64,000 bases of DNA from Apodemus sylvaticus (taxonomy: Eukaryota > Chordata > Mammalia > Rodentia > Muridae), in contig NC_067480.1 in assembly GCF_947179515.1 (NCBI RefSeq), forward strand, positions 10,225,501 to 10,289,500. Direction: 5' to 3'. A model generated the notes under the pieces. It saw only the letters and a program-made list of their open reading frames with translations. It did not search any database and was not told the origin of the DNA. Shown here piece by piece: positions 1 to 11,729 of this stretch (the first letter of the stretch is position 1; every line of letters starts with the position of its first letter). A program made the translations under genes and the position numbers.

Positions 1-599
1 GTGCACTCTAGAATGTTCACACAATGAAATTACCTAACAGCACATTTTCCAGAACATATCCCTGTTGCTTGTGGCACATAGATACACGTAGTCTCTTAGT
101 TATCTGTGACAGTGAAGTTCTGGGCTTCACTCAGCCAGATTGTTTGTGGGAAAGAATAATATAACATACCCTACGCTTTTATTTGTGGGTATCCACACTG
201 TTCACTTATCGATATTATGATGTAGGAAAAGCAGTGGAGATAATCCTAAGGACTGTCCATGTCTTTACAGTTCCACGGGGACTGTAGAGTAAGTGGGGGT
301 GTGTGAAAGTCTCAGATGCAGGTCCCAGGGGAGCCTGAGGTGCATTGTTGGGGGTAAGAAGTTTATTAGAAAATTAACTCAGCGGTGCTAACAGCTCAGC
401 AGAAGCTCTGTGGAGAGTTCATGCCCTCACACCAGAGGCAACAACTCTGAGGAGAGCAGTCAGGGTCAGTGTGATGGAAGTGGGCATCTTAAAGCCTCCT
501 GAGCATGAGATGCTGTCGGAGCATTGGCCTCGCACACGCAATTTGTCAAGGAATCGTGAATTGCTCCTGCTGAGGAGTATCCGGGGAAATCCATTGTAC
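1..599. other. Single-copy DNA, no gene recognised
   Basis: No SINE, LINE or LTR signature is recognised here. Frames are short, with no splice-site or codon pattern I would defend as an exon. A minus-strand AATAAA-like signal lies near 365, but no transcript unit can be attached to it. Confidence 0.4.
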
Positions 600-870
600 A
601 CATGCCCCCAACATCTGGGGGCTTGCTGACAATCTTTGTCACCTATGGAAGCAGTACTTTGGCATCTCGCTTCATCTCTGTATAATAGTTTTTGTGTACA
701 GCTCTGTGTTCAAATTTCTCCTTGTTGTGGTATTAGGTGTATTTCATTGAATGATTTCATGTTCACTACTCTATATCTGCACAGGCCCTGTTTAATGTTC
801 TGATGTACCGAGGACAAAACTTCAACACATGAATTCTGAATAAACACAATTTGGTTGAGTGGTATACCAG
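600..870 (-). repeat. Ancient mammalian LTR-type repeat (MaLR/MLT1-like)
   Basis: Read on the minus strand, this stretch follows an old eutherian repeat in order: 'AATTCATGTGTTGAAG' near 830, then a 'cctcagaatgtgac'-like block, then 'GGAGAAATTTGAACACAGAG' near 700, then 'CAAAGATTGTCAGCAAGCCC' near 630. The order and spacing match the consensus although the copy is much diverged. The exact family is not resolved. Confidence 0.5.
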
Positions 871-1014
871 GCAATTGTAACCTCTGCACTGCTGTGGACA
901 ATACCGCCATCTAGATCCTAAAACTACAAGACATGCACGGCTTTCTTTGTAAGCTTATAGATTTCTTCCTCCTTTGCATTTAATTAATTTTAAAAAGTAG
1001 TTTGCTTTCTCTGA

Positions 1015-1312
1015 TGATGGTGGTGTGTAGTGTGGGTGTGTGTGGGTGTATGTGTAGTGTAGTGGTGTGCTATGGGGTGTGGTGGTATGGTATGGTTGTG
1101 GTGTGGTGTGTGGTATGTGGTGGTATGTGGTATGTGGTAGTGGTGTGTGATGTGTGTGTATGTATGTGTGTGGTAGTGGTGTATGACAGTGGTGTGTGGT
1201 GTTTATGTGTATGTGTGGTATGGTGTGTGGTGTGTGGTGGTGTGTGATGATGTGTAGTGGTATTTGATGTGTGGTGGTGTGTGTAGTGTGGTGTGTTGTA
1301 CGGTGGTGTGTA
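1015..1312. repeat. TG/TGG-rich low-complexity tract
   Basis: About 300 bases of irregular TGTGG, TGTG and GTATG units. The plus-strand 81-residue frame through it (Val/Cys/Gly-rich) is a translation of the repeat, not a gene. Confidence 0.9.
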
Positions 1313-2518
1313 AGCCTACAGGAGGATCCTCAAAGACCTTGTAGAACAGGAAGCACAGGCCTGAGGTAGTGAAAGTCCTGGGTTCCTGTCATACCTGTCA
1401 GGTTCCTGAGCCCCGTGTACATCAACAGAGATTACATTTGGGGGCTTCAAACTCTAGGCGCTCGTAAGCCCTTGGGTGACATGGCTGCAGCCATATTCTC
1501 AGGCCAATACTTGGGACCTTTCAGGGTAGAGATCTGCTTCCCACGCTCTGGTTCCTGCTTGTCAAATCCGTTGTCATTCTTACATGGCTTTGTCCCTCTG
1601 TCTGGAGTAACATGGAAGGTTGTTTGTTAAAATTCCAAAGCTCCATTTTGGCAGAGTTCCACCTGTGGATATGTTTGAGAAATACTGGCTTAGTCATGAT
1701 GAAAATAATTTACAGTGGGTCTGCTCAAAAAAATTGAGGTGGGGGGGAGGGCTCTATACATAAAAACTTCTCATCTTACTGTGTGGTAAAAACCTTTTTT
1801 CCTTTCCCTATAGCATCTTGAAGGCCATTCCTGTGAAAAACACACTTTGGGAAATGAAATCTACAGTCATTTCCAGAAGCCTGCCTTCCAACCCCTACAC
1901 ATCACACATGATTCAAGAAAAGTTAGAACTCTTTGATTTTCCTCATCGATAAAACTGAGAAAGATTGCTCCCAAATATTTTTATAACTTGTAAAATTAAT
2001 TAACTAATTTCAGACTCATACATGGCATGGTGTTATTTAATATAAAACCTACTTTACTCTGTTTTTAAAGGTAAAATATTTTTATATTAGAATCTTCAAG
2101 TCAAGGAGAAACATTAAGTGACTGTCTAGAGAAAGTGGTGAAGATACTGAGCTGAAATGGAAATTACTGAACCAAAAGATAAATAAAGCCATTTGGTCAT
2201 TCATATGAACTACATTATCCTTCATAAACCAGAGATTATCTCCAGATATTTTAAGATGTCCTCATGTATCAGGAATGAGGTTGAGTAGTTGGTAATATGA
2301 TTACATATTAAGATATTTTATTATAAATTACTTACCTTTATCTTTTTTAATTTAAAATTAATGCATTATATAGTTTATTCAAAATATATATGTAGCCAGG
2401 TTATAGCATCTGCACATTTTCTTTCAGGGTGTTAAGATGGGCTGGAGCTGACAGGTTAATACCCAGTACTGGAAAAGAGTAGTCTGCTAGATGCCAACCT
2501 GACCCATGAAGAGTCACT
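1313..2518. other. Single-copy DNA
   Basis: No recognisable repeat family or gene. Around 1935-1975 there is a faint MIR-like block ('TTTTCCTCATCGATAAAACTGAG') too degraded to call. The 71-codon frame at 1415-1630 has no recognisable domain. Confidence 0.4.
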
Positions 2519-2548
2519 AGAAAAAAAAAAAAAAAGAAAGAAAGAAAA
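2519..2548. repeat. A-run and (GAAA)n
   Basis: Fifteen or so A residues followed by GAAA units, as in a decayed retroposon tail. No retroposon body is recognisable upstream, so the source is unknown. A separate T-run lies at 2681-2699. Confidence 0.8.
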
Positions 2549-3194
2549 TGAACTTTGGTAGAAGAGTTGAAAACTTTAGAAGAAATACCAAACCGGCTGC
2601 AATCCCTTTGTCTCTTCCTGTCTTAACTCTCCAAATCCCTCACGGAAACAAAGACATTAGATTTTGACTGCTTTGGGTTTTTTTTTTTTTTTTTTTTTTG
2701 AAATGCAATTTTTTTCCCTTAAGCTTTTGAAAACTAATTACATCATTGGATGCTGAATTTATTTCTTGGCATTAATCAAAGTTGTGCTCCAGGAGTCCTG
2801 ACAGATCATAAATAGAAAAAGCAATTCAAGCCCTGAGGCTGCTTGGTATTTATGAACACCCACACTTCCATCCACACGATTAATGATAATGTTGATTAGG
2901 CTTTTAAAACAAGCTACTTCTGATTGAATACATTGTCTTGGCAAGCAAAGGACAGACCTAGACCCGGAAGATATCTAAACGTAACAATGGTAGTCCACAT
3001 TCTAGGCTATTGAGCAATTTGTCTGGAAGTTAACGTTTTGTGCGGTTCTTTGGGCCACCAGCTTCACGGTACATAGTATTTGAGTGAAGTCCATGATGCC
3101 GATGCCACCGGGCTGTCGTAGGGAAACAGGACAAAGATGAATGGTCAAAGAAAATGGACAAAGAAACAAGGGCAGCAATACACCTGCGTGCCCA
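2549..3194. other. Single-copy DNA
   Basis: Apart from a poly(T) run at 2681-2699, nothing is recognised. Minus-strand frames of 60-66 codons show no domain. Confidence 0.35.
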
Positions 3195-3660
3195 CCAACC
3201 ACTGTGCGATAAATTCCCCCTCAAAAGTGGCTTAAAACAACAGCCAGTTTAATTATGCCTGGTAATAAAGGAGTCACGGACTCAGGAAGGGCGCAGATAG
3301 GCAATTCTGCTGCTTCAGTGGGTTATTCAGGGGCGCAGGCTGGAGGAGGAGACGGCTGGGGAAGTTCTTAGTATTTTCATTTAGGTACCCAACTTCCTGT
3401 CAAGGCTCACAAGCTCCTTGCTCCTCCATTACTCTGTTTTCTGCAGAGTGATTGGGTTGTGAATACAGTGGGCCAAGGCTCGTGTATTTGCCGAGCAGTA
3501 AAGGGCTAGCGGCTGTTTTCTTGCTCTGGAAACTAGTGACGCACGCTCTCTCTTACATCCTATTGGCTAACGTAGCAACGGGGTTCAGAAGGAAGAAGCA
3601 CAGGTCTCACCTTTGAATAGGGAAGGATGTATCCGTGGCTATCTCTAACTGGCTGGACCA
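3195..3660 (+). repeat. Ancient mammalian interspersed repeat (MER/MLT-type)
   Basis: 'AGTGGCTTAAAACAACAG' at about 3226 opens a block whose later parts ('CTGGGGAAGTTC' near 3357, 'CATCCTATTGGCTAACG' near 3556, 'GGGAAGGATGTATCCGTGG' near 3620) follow in order a widespread old mammalian repeat. It is strongly diverged; the family name is not resolved. Confidence 0.45.
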
Positions 3661-3824
3661 GATTTTAAATGTAAAAAGAAAGCTGATGGAGAACACTGGA
3701 CTTTTCAAAAATGAAAACTGTTATGCCCATGTAGGCAAGAGATAGAGGGAAAGGGCCTACTGCAAGATAAATATAAAACTGAAAGTCTGAAGAAGTCGAA
3801 AGATTTAAAGTTACAATGTTATGT

Positions 3825-4115
3825 AACCTTAATAGTTTATTTAATAGCTTATTAAATATAGTATATTTTTATACTTACATATTTAATATATATTTGATAC
3901 ATTACTTATATATTCTTATATATTTAATAATATATTAAATATATTATATACATATATATTTAATAATATATTAAATATATAATTTAATATTACATTACAT
4001 AATATGAAATATAATGCTTATATATATTTAATGCTATTATTAAATATAGTATATTTCATAAACTATTAAATAAACTGTTAAATATACTATATTTGTTTAT
4101 TAACTAGCATAGCAC
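3825..4115. repeat. AT-rich palindromic tract
   Basis: Nearly pure A/T built from TTAATA, TATATTAAATATA and related units. 'ATTAAATATAGTATATTT' occurs directly near 3852 and 4044 and as an imperfect inverse near 4080. The tract could extrude hairpins or a cruciform. No coding sequence. Confidence 0.85.
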
Positions 4116-4792
4116 AACCAAAAAAGAAAACTGTAGTAGGCTAATATTTTCAGAGTGAAGAAAGGACCAAACAGATGAAGTATTAAATATTCCTGCCTGG
4201 ATCTCAAAGTCGAATTTCTGAAGTCCATTTCACCTGAAATCAAGAATCGGGTTATTTAGAATAAGCAAAATTTGCAGTTGTCTAAAGAATCTTAGAGGTA
4301 ATAAAACAAAACCAGAACAGAAAATGTAAAGGCATGAGTTCTTCCTGGGGAACTGGGGATACTACGTCACTTGCACAGCTGTGCACATCCTGTGACTGCT
4401 GCAGAGCTGTGAGCCACACGTTCGGGAGAAGGTGTTCTTATGATAGAATAGCCAGGACAATGCAGGGCAGGCTCTCAACACTGGCCTGCAGGAGCAGGGA
4501 TGAAGATGGATTCTTTTTACCTGGGTGCTGGGAGGCTTTTCATCACTGGCCTGCAGGAAAATAACAGATTCCCTCCACCTGAACATTATGTACTCTTCTT
4601 CCAAATTAAAAGAGAAAGGGGTTCAATTTCATGGCTTTTGGACGGAGATGGGAAGGGTCTTGGATTCTCAAGCTGTTTGTGCTATGAGTGAAATGTGTCT
4701 GGAAGTCAGATACCTGAAGGTCTCTAAGACTCGGGCTTCTCATATGTAAATTATTTCCTCTATGACAACTAACTCAGGTGGCTTAAACTCTA
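4116..4792. other. Single-copy DNA with short frames
   Basis: Several overlapping frames of 63-80 codons lie at 4334-4749 on both strands. None shows a signal peptide, a domain or a splice context. The phrase 'CACTGGCCTGCAGGA' occurs twice (near 4480 and 4542), a small local duplication. Confidence 0.35.
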
Positions 4793-4863
4793 CTGGGAGC
4801 CAAGCCCAGGGTTCCTGAGGGCTAAGCAAGAAGTTAACCAACTGGGCTACTCCACCAGCTCCT
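4793..4863 (-). repeat. ID/B4-type tRNA-derived SINE fragment
   Basis: On the minus strand the sequence matches an ID-type SINE head: the A-box side reads 'GTAGCCCAGTTGGTTAACTTC' in reverse complement, followed by the '...AACCCTGGGC' end. Short and diverged; it could instead be the ID half of a B4. Confidence 0.5.
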
Positions 4864-5237
4864 GTACGTCAGTTCTTAGGAGCTGACCAAGGTGTTCTTG
4901 TCAGGACACTTAACACTGGGGAAGAGAAGAGAAAGGTTTTATTGTTTTGGATCAGATCAATTAGTCCCAGGATTAGGTGAGACTAATTTAACGGCGACAG
5001 ATCTAAACCATATGGAATGGGGAGATGTCTCAACAGGACGTAGTAGTCAGTATTGTCTACATGTCTGATGGTCACGTGTCCATATCTCAGGAGGCTACGG
5101 CCTCTGCGAGAAGGTGCTTAAAATCCAGAGCACTTGGGTTATGGCACCATGGTGTAACAGCATTTTCCTATCGCGTAACTGCAGTTCTCCCGTGTACTTT
5201 GTTTCCCAAAATTACAGCTCTGAGACTGAATTATTGT
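4864..5237. other. Single-copy DNA
   Basis: No repeat or gene recognised. A plus-strand 72-codon frame (5025-5243) has no recognisable domain. Confidence 0.35.
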
Positions 5238-5384
5238 GAATAATTGCCTAGGCCAAAAGCATTGGCTTGTGCCCCCACTAGCTCATAACTTATTTATCTC
5301 GTTTATTCTAATCTATGAGGGCCACATGGCTGGTTACCTCTCAAGTTTATGCAACCATCTCCTGAGTTTCAGCCAAATCTCCAG

Positions 5385-5422
<38 letters not shown>

Positions 5423-5530
5423 CACCCCCTATTTCCTGTCTCAGCTCATTGGTTATAGGCTTTTTGATTAACAAGCGGGGCTTCCATACAGTAAACAATA
5501 GGTTCTTCATACTCTATAGCCTCAGTTGAC
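5238..5530 (-). mobile_element. ERV-like LTR fragment with internal (TC)n
   Basis: 'GCCCCCACTAGCTCATAACTTATTTA', split as 'CCACTAGCTCATAAC' and 'CCACATGGCTGGTTACCTC', followed by 'CAGCTCATTGGTTATAGGC', resembles the antisense strand of rodent ERVK-type LTRs. A (TC)n array at 5387-5421 interrupts it. Family not resolved. Confidence 0.4.
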
Positions 5531-5557
5531 AAGAAAAGAATCTGAAGAATGGAGGCT

Positions 5558-5867
5558 TCTTAGGGTTCACTGCTGTGAAGAGACACGATGATCTCTTTAA
5601 AGGACAACATTTCATGGGGCTGGCTTACAGGTTCAGAGATTCAGACCATTATCATCAAGGCAGGAGCATGGCAGCAGCTAGACAGGCATGGTGCAGGAGG
5701 AGCTGAGAGTTCTACATCTTTATCTGAAGACTGCTAGCAGAATACTGGCTTCCAGGCAGCTAGGACTAGGGTATTAAAGCCCATGCCTACAGTGACACAC
5801 TGATTCCAACAGGGCCATAGGTTCTAAGAGTGCCACTCCCTGGGCTGAGCATATACAAACCATCACA
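5558..5867 (-). mobile_element. Solo MT/MaLR-type LTR
   Basis: On the minus strand the element runs from TGTGATGGTTTGTATATG to the 'CAGCAGTGAACCCTAAG' end, including 'AGCCAGTATTCTGCTAGCAG' and the AATT/ATGAAATG polyadenylation-region motif. It belongs to the same subfamily as the LTR at 42017 and is the internal reference for what that copy lost. Non-autonomous ERVL-MaLR LTRs carry no genes. Confidence 0.8.
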
Positions 5868-6059
5868 GGAGGGATTGGTACTTTTAAAATATGTTTATCC
5901 TTCTAAATTAACATACTTACCTGGAAACTATACATGAAGTTTTGACCAGAACTCCAATTGCATACTAGTCCCTTCTGGTGCACAGCTTTGGGAATAGATC
6001 CCTGGATTTTCAATTAGAAATATATCTATTCCCCAAGTTCAGTCTATTTCATAAATGGT
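5868..6059. other. Single-copy DNA
   Basis: Short AT-rich gap between an LTR and an L1-like block; nothing recognised. Confidence 0.35.
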
Positions 6060-6830
6060 GCTAGGGTTCTCTTTTTAGAAGGGGACTGTTACAGTAACCT
6101 TGAACAGGTGTCTGCTGAGTCCCATTAGGGAGGGCTCATTTCTCCTGCCCAAAAAATCTGCCCTTGGCCTCAGGTGGATGCCTAACATTCAACCTACCTG
6201 AAGTACAAAGGTTAATCCAGTTGGGCCCTTCGGTCATCTGTGCAGGGCTCACACTCCTATGTGCTACAGCCAGTGATGGGGGTGGGGGATGGGGGTGGGG
6301 TGGGGGGGTGTGTGCAGAGCTAGAATAGATCTGTGGCTCTCATGACCCCGAGGCCAGCCCTCCCAGTCACTGCAGGTTGTGAGGGGGAGGGGAAAGGGCA
6401 TCACAGGGCACCCAAGCCGTCTCATGGCAGACAAGTGGCCTCGCACTTGGGTTGGCTCACCTGTGACTCCTCCACCAGGGCCGGCCAGCTCTAGCTAAGC
6501 TGCAGCCGGTGAAGGGCGGGGCTCGCTCTGCTGAGCTCATGTCCCTGTGGCAGTGTTCCTGCTTGCTGAGGTGGCGAGGGGTATGGGATGACAGCCCCCC
6601 TGCATCCACGCCACCCTATGGTGGATGAGTGACAGGGTCAGCTCTCTCACACTCAAGCTCTCGGGCAGCTCAACCACACCCCCACCACCAGGGCCAGCTC
6701 TCTGTACTGACTGGGCGAGGCCCAGGGCCCATTCTCCTGAGTGCTGCCAGCAGTGAGAGATGGAGCCAGCTCTCCAGAGCAAAGCATGCAGTGAGGGGCG
6801 GGGCCGGGTCTCTCTGGCACCCCTTAGCAA
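6060..6830 (+). mobile_element. GC-rich L1 5'UTR-like block (Lx/old rodent L1)
   Basis: The segment 'AACATTCAACCTACCTGAAG' near 6185, then 'GGGCTCACACTCC', then repeated 'GGCCAGCTCT' and 'CCACCAGGGCC' modules to 6830, follows the GC-rich 5' region of old rodent L1 elements as I know it. G-runs occur at 6277-6310. No ORF1 follows, so it is a 5' remnant. The 95-97 codon frames on both strands here reflect GC content, not coding. Confidence 0.5.
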
Positions 6831-8018
6831 TGTTCATTATGAATGTTTCCCAAGTTCTCAGTGTTCATAGTGGTCAGGGCTCTAGACCCAGCGCAGGGCA
6901 CAATAGCACTTTGTAGGAATCTTTTCTCTGGGCCGTATGGTCTCTGGAGATGTCCTGCCTGCAATCTGCTTTGAACAGATCACAGCCAGTTTCACGGTGA
7001 GGGTGAAGGGAGCCGGTTAGCAGCAAGGGGTAGGATTTTCCCCTTACCTCTGTATACTTTAGCCCCTACTCTTGCCAGAAGGGCAGTGCCTAAGTCCCCA
7101 GCTTAGGCCTAGGTTACTAACTTTCAAAGTCTGGGCCTTTAAGTAGGCAGAGCAGGACCTAACATAGTTTGTGGTAACAACAAAAGAGTCTCTCGAATCC
7201 CAAAAAGATGTAGTCATCCTTCCTAGTTCAACAAACATCTGATCTTTGTGAGTTTTGTAACCAATTACAGATGCAGCTGGGGTTTTTCCACTACATTCTT
7301 CAACATACTCCCTCTCAACTTTTTAGCAAGTGATGTCACCACTAAGAGCCTCCAGGGGGCAAAGGGATTTCATGTGTCTTAAGTCTGTGTCCAGATTACA
7401 ATGGTGTATATAAATCACATTACAGTATTTGAAAATATGTGACTCATTATTTTCTTTGGACCACTGAAGTGCAGCATTTAAAAAGTCCAAATTAAAATTT
7501 TTGGTTTATTTCCCAGACTAGAGCTCATTACACCCAGAGTTCTTTCAGAGAGATAAGACCCAACTTCATTCCACTCACAAGAAGAAAAATAACCACTATA
7601 GATACCCTGTGGCTTGTATCTCCTGTAGCAAGCTTCCTGTCTGTCCAAATTCCTAAGGATTGATAGGACAAATAAACAGAGGACCTTAGGTGGAAAGGAA
7701 AGAGTATCAGGGCAGAATGGGGAACTTACTTCACCAGGCAACTGAAAAAATAAATAAGGAGGGATAGAAACAAATCTCCCAAATAGTGTTTGATGTTTTC
7801 CTATGTAATACAAATATAAAGAACATGTTAGTGGTGTATTTCACAAATCACTTTAAGGCATTATTGTCACAGGTTCTTGACTGCAGTAAGAACATGGTCT
7901 AACAGTATACATTTATAGTGAGGAAATGTCATCTTCTGTCCTGTCCACCAAATTCTCTAAAGAGATCCCGTGAGAAGAAGGGGGTGGACCCCAAATGGCA
8001 TGATCAAGGTGGGACATA
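6831..8018. other. Single-copy DNA
   Basis: About 1.2 kb with no recognised repeat or exon. The minus-strand 111-codon frame at 7478-7813 has no domain or transmembrane pattern I can name. Confidence 0.4.
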
Positions 8019-8030
8019 AAATCACAGCAG

Positions 8031-8170
8031 GTGAGCTGGAGACATGGCTCAGCGGTTAAGAGCACTGACTGCTCTTCTGAAGGTCCTGAGTTCAAATCCC
8101 ACATGGTGGCTCACAACCATCTGTAAAGGAAATCTGATGCCCTCTTCTGATGTGCCAGGAAACAACAACA

Positions 8171-8202
<32 letters not shown>

Positions 8203-8217
8203 AATCTTTTTTTTTTT
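8031..8217 (+). repeat. B2 SINE with internal (GT)n
   Basis: A clear B2: 'GGCTCAGCGGTTAAGAGCAC' A-box region, 'GGTCCTGAGTTCAAATCCC' B-box, 'TGGCTCACAACCATCTGTAA', and an AATAAATCTTT tail. A (GT)n array at 8171-8198 replaced part of the 3' region. Flanking direct repeats AAATCACAGCAGG (8019-8031) and AAATCGCAGCAGG (8218-8230) are a 13-bp target duplication with one mismatch. B2 is transcribed by RNA polymerase III. Confidence 0.95.
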
Positions 8218-8230
8218 AAATCGCAGCAGG

Positions 8231-8540
8231 ACAAGCCACGGTGTGTAAGAGGGTTCAGTGCGCTTGGTCTGAACTAAATGAAGCATATGAACCTTCCCAG
8301 CAGTTGTCTGGAGTACACTGAGGCAAACTGGTTGGTTGAGCGATACTCTGGTCACGTGTTGCAATGGAACATATGGGACGGGTACACGGACCTAAGTCTA
8401 GTCTCCACTCAGTGAAGAGAGACAACCTGGGGAGTGCTTGGTGCAGGATTTAGGTATCAGAAGTAAAACGCTGATCATTCTCCATTGTTGGGTATTCAAG
8501 GTATTAGCGGGTATTCCCCTAAGAGTGGAAATGGCTTTTT
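8231..8540. other. Single-copy DNA
   Basis: Nothing recognised between the B2 and the B3 SINE. Confidence 0.35.
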
Positions 8541-8737
8541 AAATTTAATATTAAGTGTATTTGTTTGTATGTGCATGTTGGATGTGTGTGTGTGTAGCAT
8601 GTAGTGTGCAGAGGTCAGAGACAGTTCATGGTCGTCCACTTTCTCCTTCCAGAACACGGGTCCTGGGGATTGAACTCTGGTCGCCTGCCTTGGCAGCAAG
8701 TGCTCTCACCCACCGAGCCACCTTGCAGGCCCCAGAG
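8541..8737 (-). repeat. B3 SINE
   Basis: The minus strand reads 'GGGGCCTGCAAGGTGGCTC' then 'GGTGGGTGAGAGCACTTGC' and the B-box-containing 'AGTTCAATCCCCAGGACCC'; the plus-strand left side ends in TG-rich tail sequence (8576-8600). This is typical B3, with divergence. Confidence 0.85.
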
Positions 8738-9689
8738 TAGTTTTTATTCTGGCGCCTACACGCCGCTTCCACTCAGCACAAGAACAGAAGATGATTCTCT
8801 AGAAGCTCATTTGACTGGCTTCTGAAGCTGTGATTGGGTCAATCATGATGAAAGAAAGCCAGAGCGGCCCTCAGAGAATAAAATCGGGGGGGGGGGGGAG
8901 GGGAGGTGCGGAATCGGGGCTCTTCCTGAGGTGGGTGGAGAACAGGCCAGCGCCCTATGAAGCTGATTCTCTTAACTTCATTTTCACGATCAGCTGAGCT
9001 GCTTTCAAAGCTGCATTGTGGTGCTCACAGGGGCAAAGTTCCTGTGGCTCTGCTCAGCAGGCGAGGGTTAGGGGTGTACCTCACATCCTTATTCCTTCAG
9101 AGAATTGGAAAGTGCTTTGAAAATATTACAGTGTCACTGGCCATTTCTGGGCTCACTGCCGCTAGCATTTGCAGAAGCCACATGGTGGTAGAACAATTAT
9201 CACACTGAGATGACTGAAAGTAATGATCTAGATTTCCTGTCACAACTTGGGCATAACAAAGGCTGTGTGATACTGGATCCTGGGTGTCTGAAACCTTGGT
9301 CTCCCTGTTGAGGCCCTCCTCTGGTTTTGTATCCTGTCTAAGCTACCTCCAAGTCCTCCTAAGTGCCTCTCCAATCTGCCGAACTTTTCCCACTGACACT
9401 TGCCCTTCATTATTGCCAGAAGCTACTCCTCCCCTTCTCCAGAGCTTCCTCCATCCCTTTCCTGCCTTCTCACAACAATACCCAGAAATCACTTCTGCTC
9501 TTGTGAGCCACTGTGGCTCACAGCTACCTGTGACTCCAGTTCCAGCACCCTGCATTCTTTTCCTGTCCTCCACAGGAACCACACATGTATATGGTACACA
9601 TATATTATGCAAGCATAAGTCATACACATTAAATAAGTAAATCTAAATCATTCTTTTAATTTTGAAATGAAAAAAGTTGTGATAGTTGG
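8738..9689. other. Single-copy DNA
   Basis: Includes a G-run at 8887-8905. A plus-strand 118-codon frame (9284-9640) and its antisense 94-codon partner are Ser/Pro-biased with no recognised domain, so I do not call a gene. Confidence 0.4.
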
Positions 9690-10049
9690 TGTCTTACTTT
9701 TCTATTGCTGTACTAAAACACCATAACCAGTGTAAACAACCAATGTACTAAAACACCAACCCTGCCAAGGCAACATACAAACAAAGCATTTAATTTCAGC
9801 TTACACTTTCAGAAGATTAGAGGCAGACAGGCATGGTGCTAGGGCAGTAGCTGGGAGCTTATATCTTGATCCACAAGTATGAAGTAGAGAGCTAAGGGTG
9901 TGGAATTTTAAAATCCCAAAGCTCACCTGCTCTGTGACACACCTCCTCCAACAAGGCCACACCTCCTAATCCTTCCCAAATAGTTCTACTGGACACCAAG
10001 TATTCAGATGTATGAGCCTATTGGGTCCTCTCTCATTCAAACCATCACA
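9690..10049 (-). mobile_element. Solo MT/MaLR-type LTR
   Basis: Plus-strand ends TGTCTTACTTTTCTATTGC and '...CATTCAAACCATCACA' are the reverse complement of an MT-type LTR, with 'ACACACCTCCTCCAACAAGG' in the middle. A short internal duplication of 'TACTAAAACACCA' (near 9711 and 9747) is unusual for the family. Confidence 0.85.
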
Positions 10050-10054
10050 CTAGT

Positions 10055-10262
10055 GACTGAACCTATGGCCTCTATACATACCAGCAAGCATTCTACCACT
10101 GATTTGTATACCCTTAACCCTCTTTCAACTTGTTATGTTGGGGTAGAATTTCACTAGCTTGTACAGGCTGTCCTTGAATATAATCTGTGCAGAATTTAAA
10201 CTTGAGATCCTCCTGCTACCAGACTCACCTATTGTGTCCCACCCTCTGTGTGTGGTAATAAC
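10055..10262 (-). repeat. B4 SINE (ID-B1 fusion)
   Basis: The left part ('GAACCTATGGCCTCTATACA' to 'CATTCTACCACTGATTTG') is an antisense ID head and the right part ('CAGGCTGTCCTTGAATATAA' to 'GATCCTCCTGCTACCAG') is antisense B1, in the order expected of B4. Strongly diverged. Confidence 0.7.
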
Positions 10263-11719
10263 CACCAAACGACAAGTACTCAGTAAATGTTTACTAACTG
10301 GAATGGAGTCAGTACATAAAGGATTAGCATCCTGGATTAAGTCCCTAACTATAAGCCATTGAGCTCAGAGTTCCAACTATTACATAGACCATTGTTCAGC
10401 ATTGCGGTATCTGCATGTTCTCGGGTTTAAGCCACCCCAAGAGACACTGTACTATTACAGGAACTTTCTGCCCCAGAGTGTAGCTATTTATTCTGAATGG
10501 AAGCATGGCCTCCTTGAGTTAGGAGGGAGGCACTTAAGATTCAGGAAGCTGAAGAAAGTTCCAAGATTCACCAGGCCCTGTGTGGAGGTCCTATGAGCAG
10601 TGAACGATTGCTGGGAAGGAGAGCCTTTGGTGGAGGTTTCTGTAAATGGGGCAGGAAGCTCCGTGGATGCAGCTCTTGTGTGTCATCAGCTATACTGGAG
10701 TGGGCGTTTCAGTGATGCAGCCACCCCCGAGTCTCCTGCACTCCTCTATAGAAGCCCTTACCCTCTTCCTTGAAAGGAATTTGATAAATTCATTGATTTA
10801 CCAAGGTCAACTTGGGTGTAATTTTTCTTTGGTGTGTTACTGGTGCCCCTAACTATGATTAAAAGGCATTTCTCTCTTGTCTCTGGGAAGTTATGTTATA
10901 TCCTCTGCCTAAGTGCTATTACAACAGGGGCTTAGTTCATATCCGACCCAGAGTATCAGCAATCTTATTCAGCCTCACCAGCACATGGCAAGAGACAGGA
11001 TGATGTGGCAAACTAGAAATTCATTGCTTTTCCATTTGTGTGTGTGAGAGAGAGAACCTGTCAGAAACCATCTAGGAAAGGCTATGGCAAGCGAGTGAGT
11101 TTTGTGGAGATGGCCCACTGTTTTGCATAGCTCTAATGGGTACACTCTAAGATCCAAGATTCTTAGAGACTTCATCCCAGGACTGCTTCTTACTGCTGAT
11201 ATGCTTTTTCTGACACTATTACATAGCCTAATGATTCCTGGGCATCAGTCCACCCTATTGGGCAAATTTCCTGCAGATCAACATGAAGATGAATTTTCAT
11301 GTATTAATCCTAGATGAATTAATTATAGCATCCCTGATTTGATACAAATAATATTAAGAAGAAAGTTTAGGGAGATGGTTTTAGTTGTTTTGCCAGAAAG
11401 ATGAAATAAAGAATCAAGAATAGAATATGCCCCCTCCTCATAGAATAGTAAGTAAAGACTGCACGATAAGGAATACAAAGAGATTTCATAATTGTACTAG
11501 AAGATAAATAGGCTTGGGACAGATTTGTGATCAGGAATACATTTATCCTAGGTCAGGTCCAAGGATGAAGCCATGGGTGTGCACTATGATAAAGCAAGGC
11601 CATGGGAAACTGCTGCTTTGAACTTATAATGAGCTTATAGAATGAAACACTGCTTGACTTACCATTGACATCCTTCTGTAAGGGTGGACCCAAGCCATTT
11701 CCAACTTCTAGGATTGCCA
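10263..11719. other. Single-copy DNA
   Basis: No gene recognised. 'AGTACTCAGTAAATGTTTACTAACTGG' near 10276 resembles the end of a MIR or L2 but is too short to call. Frames of 64-71 codons (10402, 10646, 11102) show no domains. Confidence 0.4.
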
Positions 11720-11729
11720 AATTACCATC

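Noticed and set aside
8171..8198. Independent GT microsatellite locus
   Set aside because: It lies inside the 3' part of a B2 SINE between an intact body and tail, so it is annotated with the SINE.
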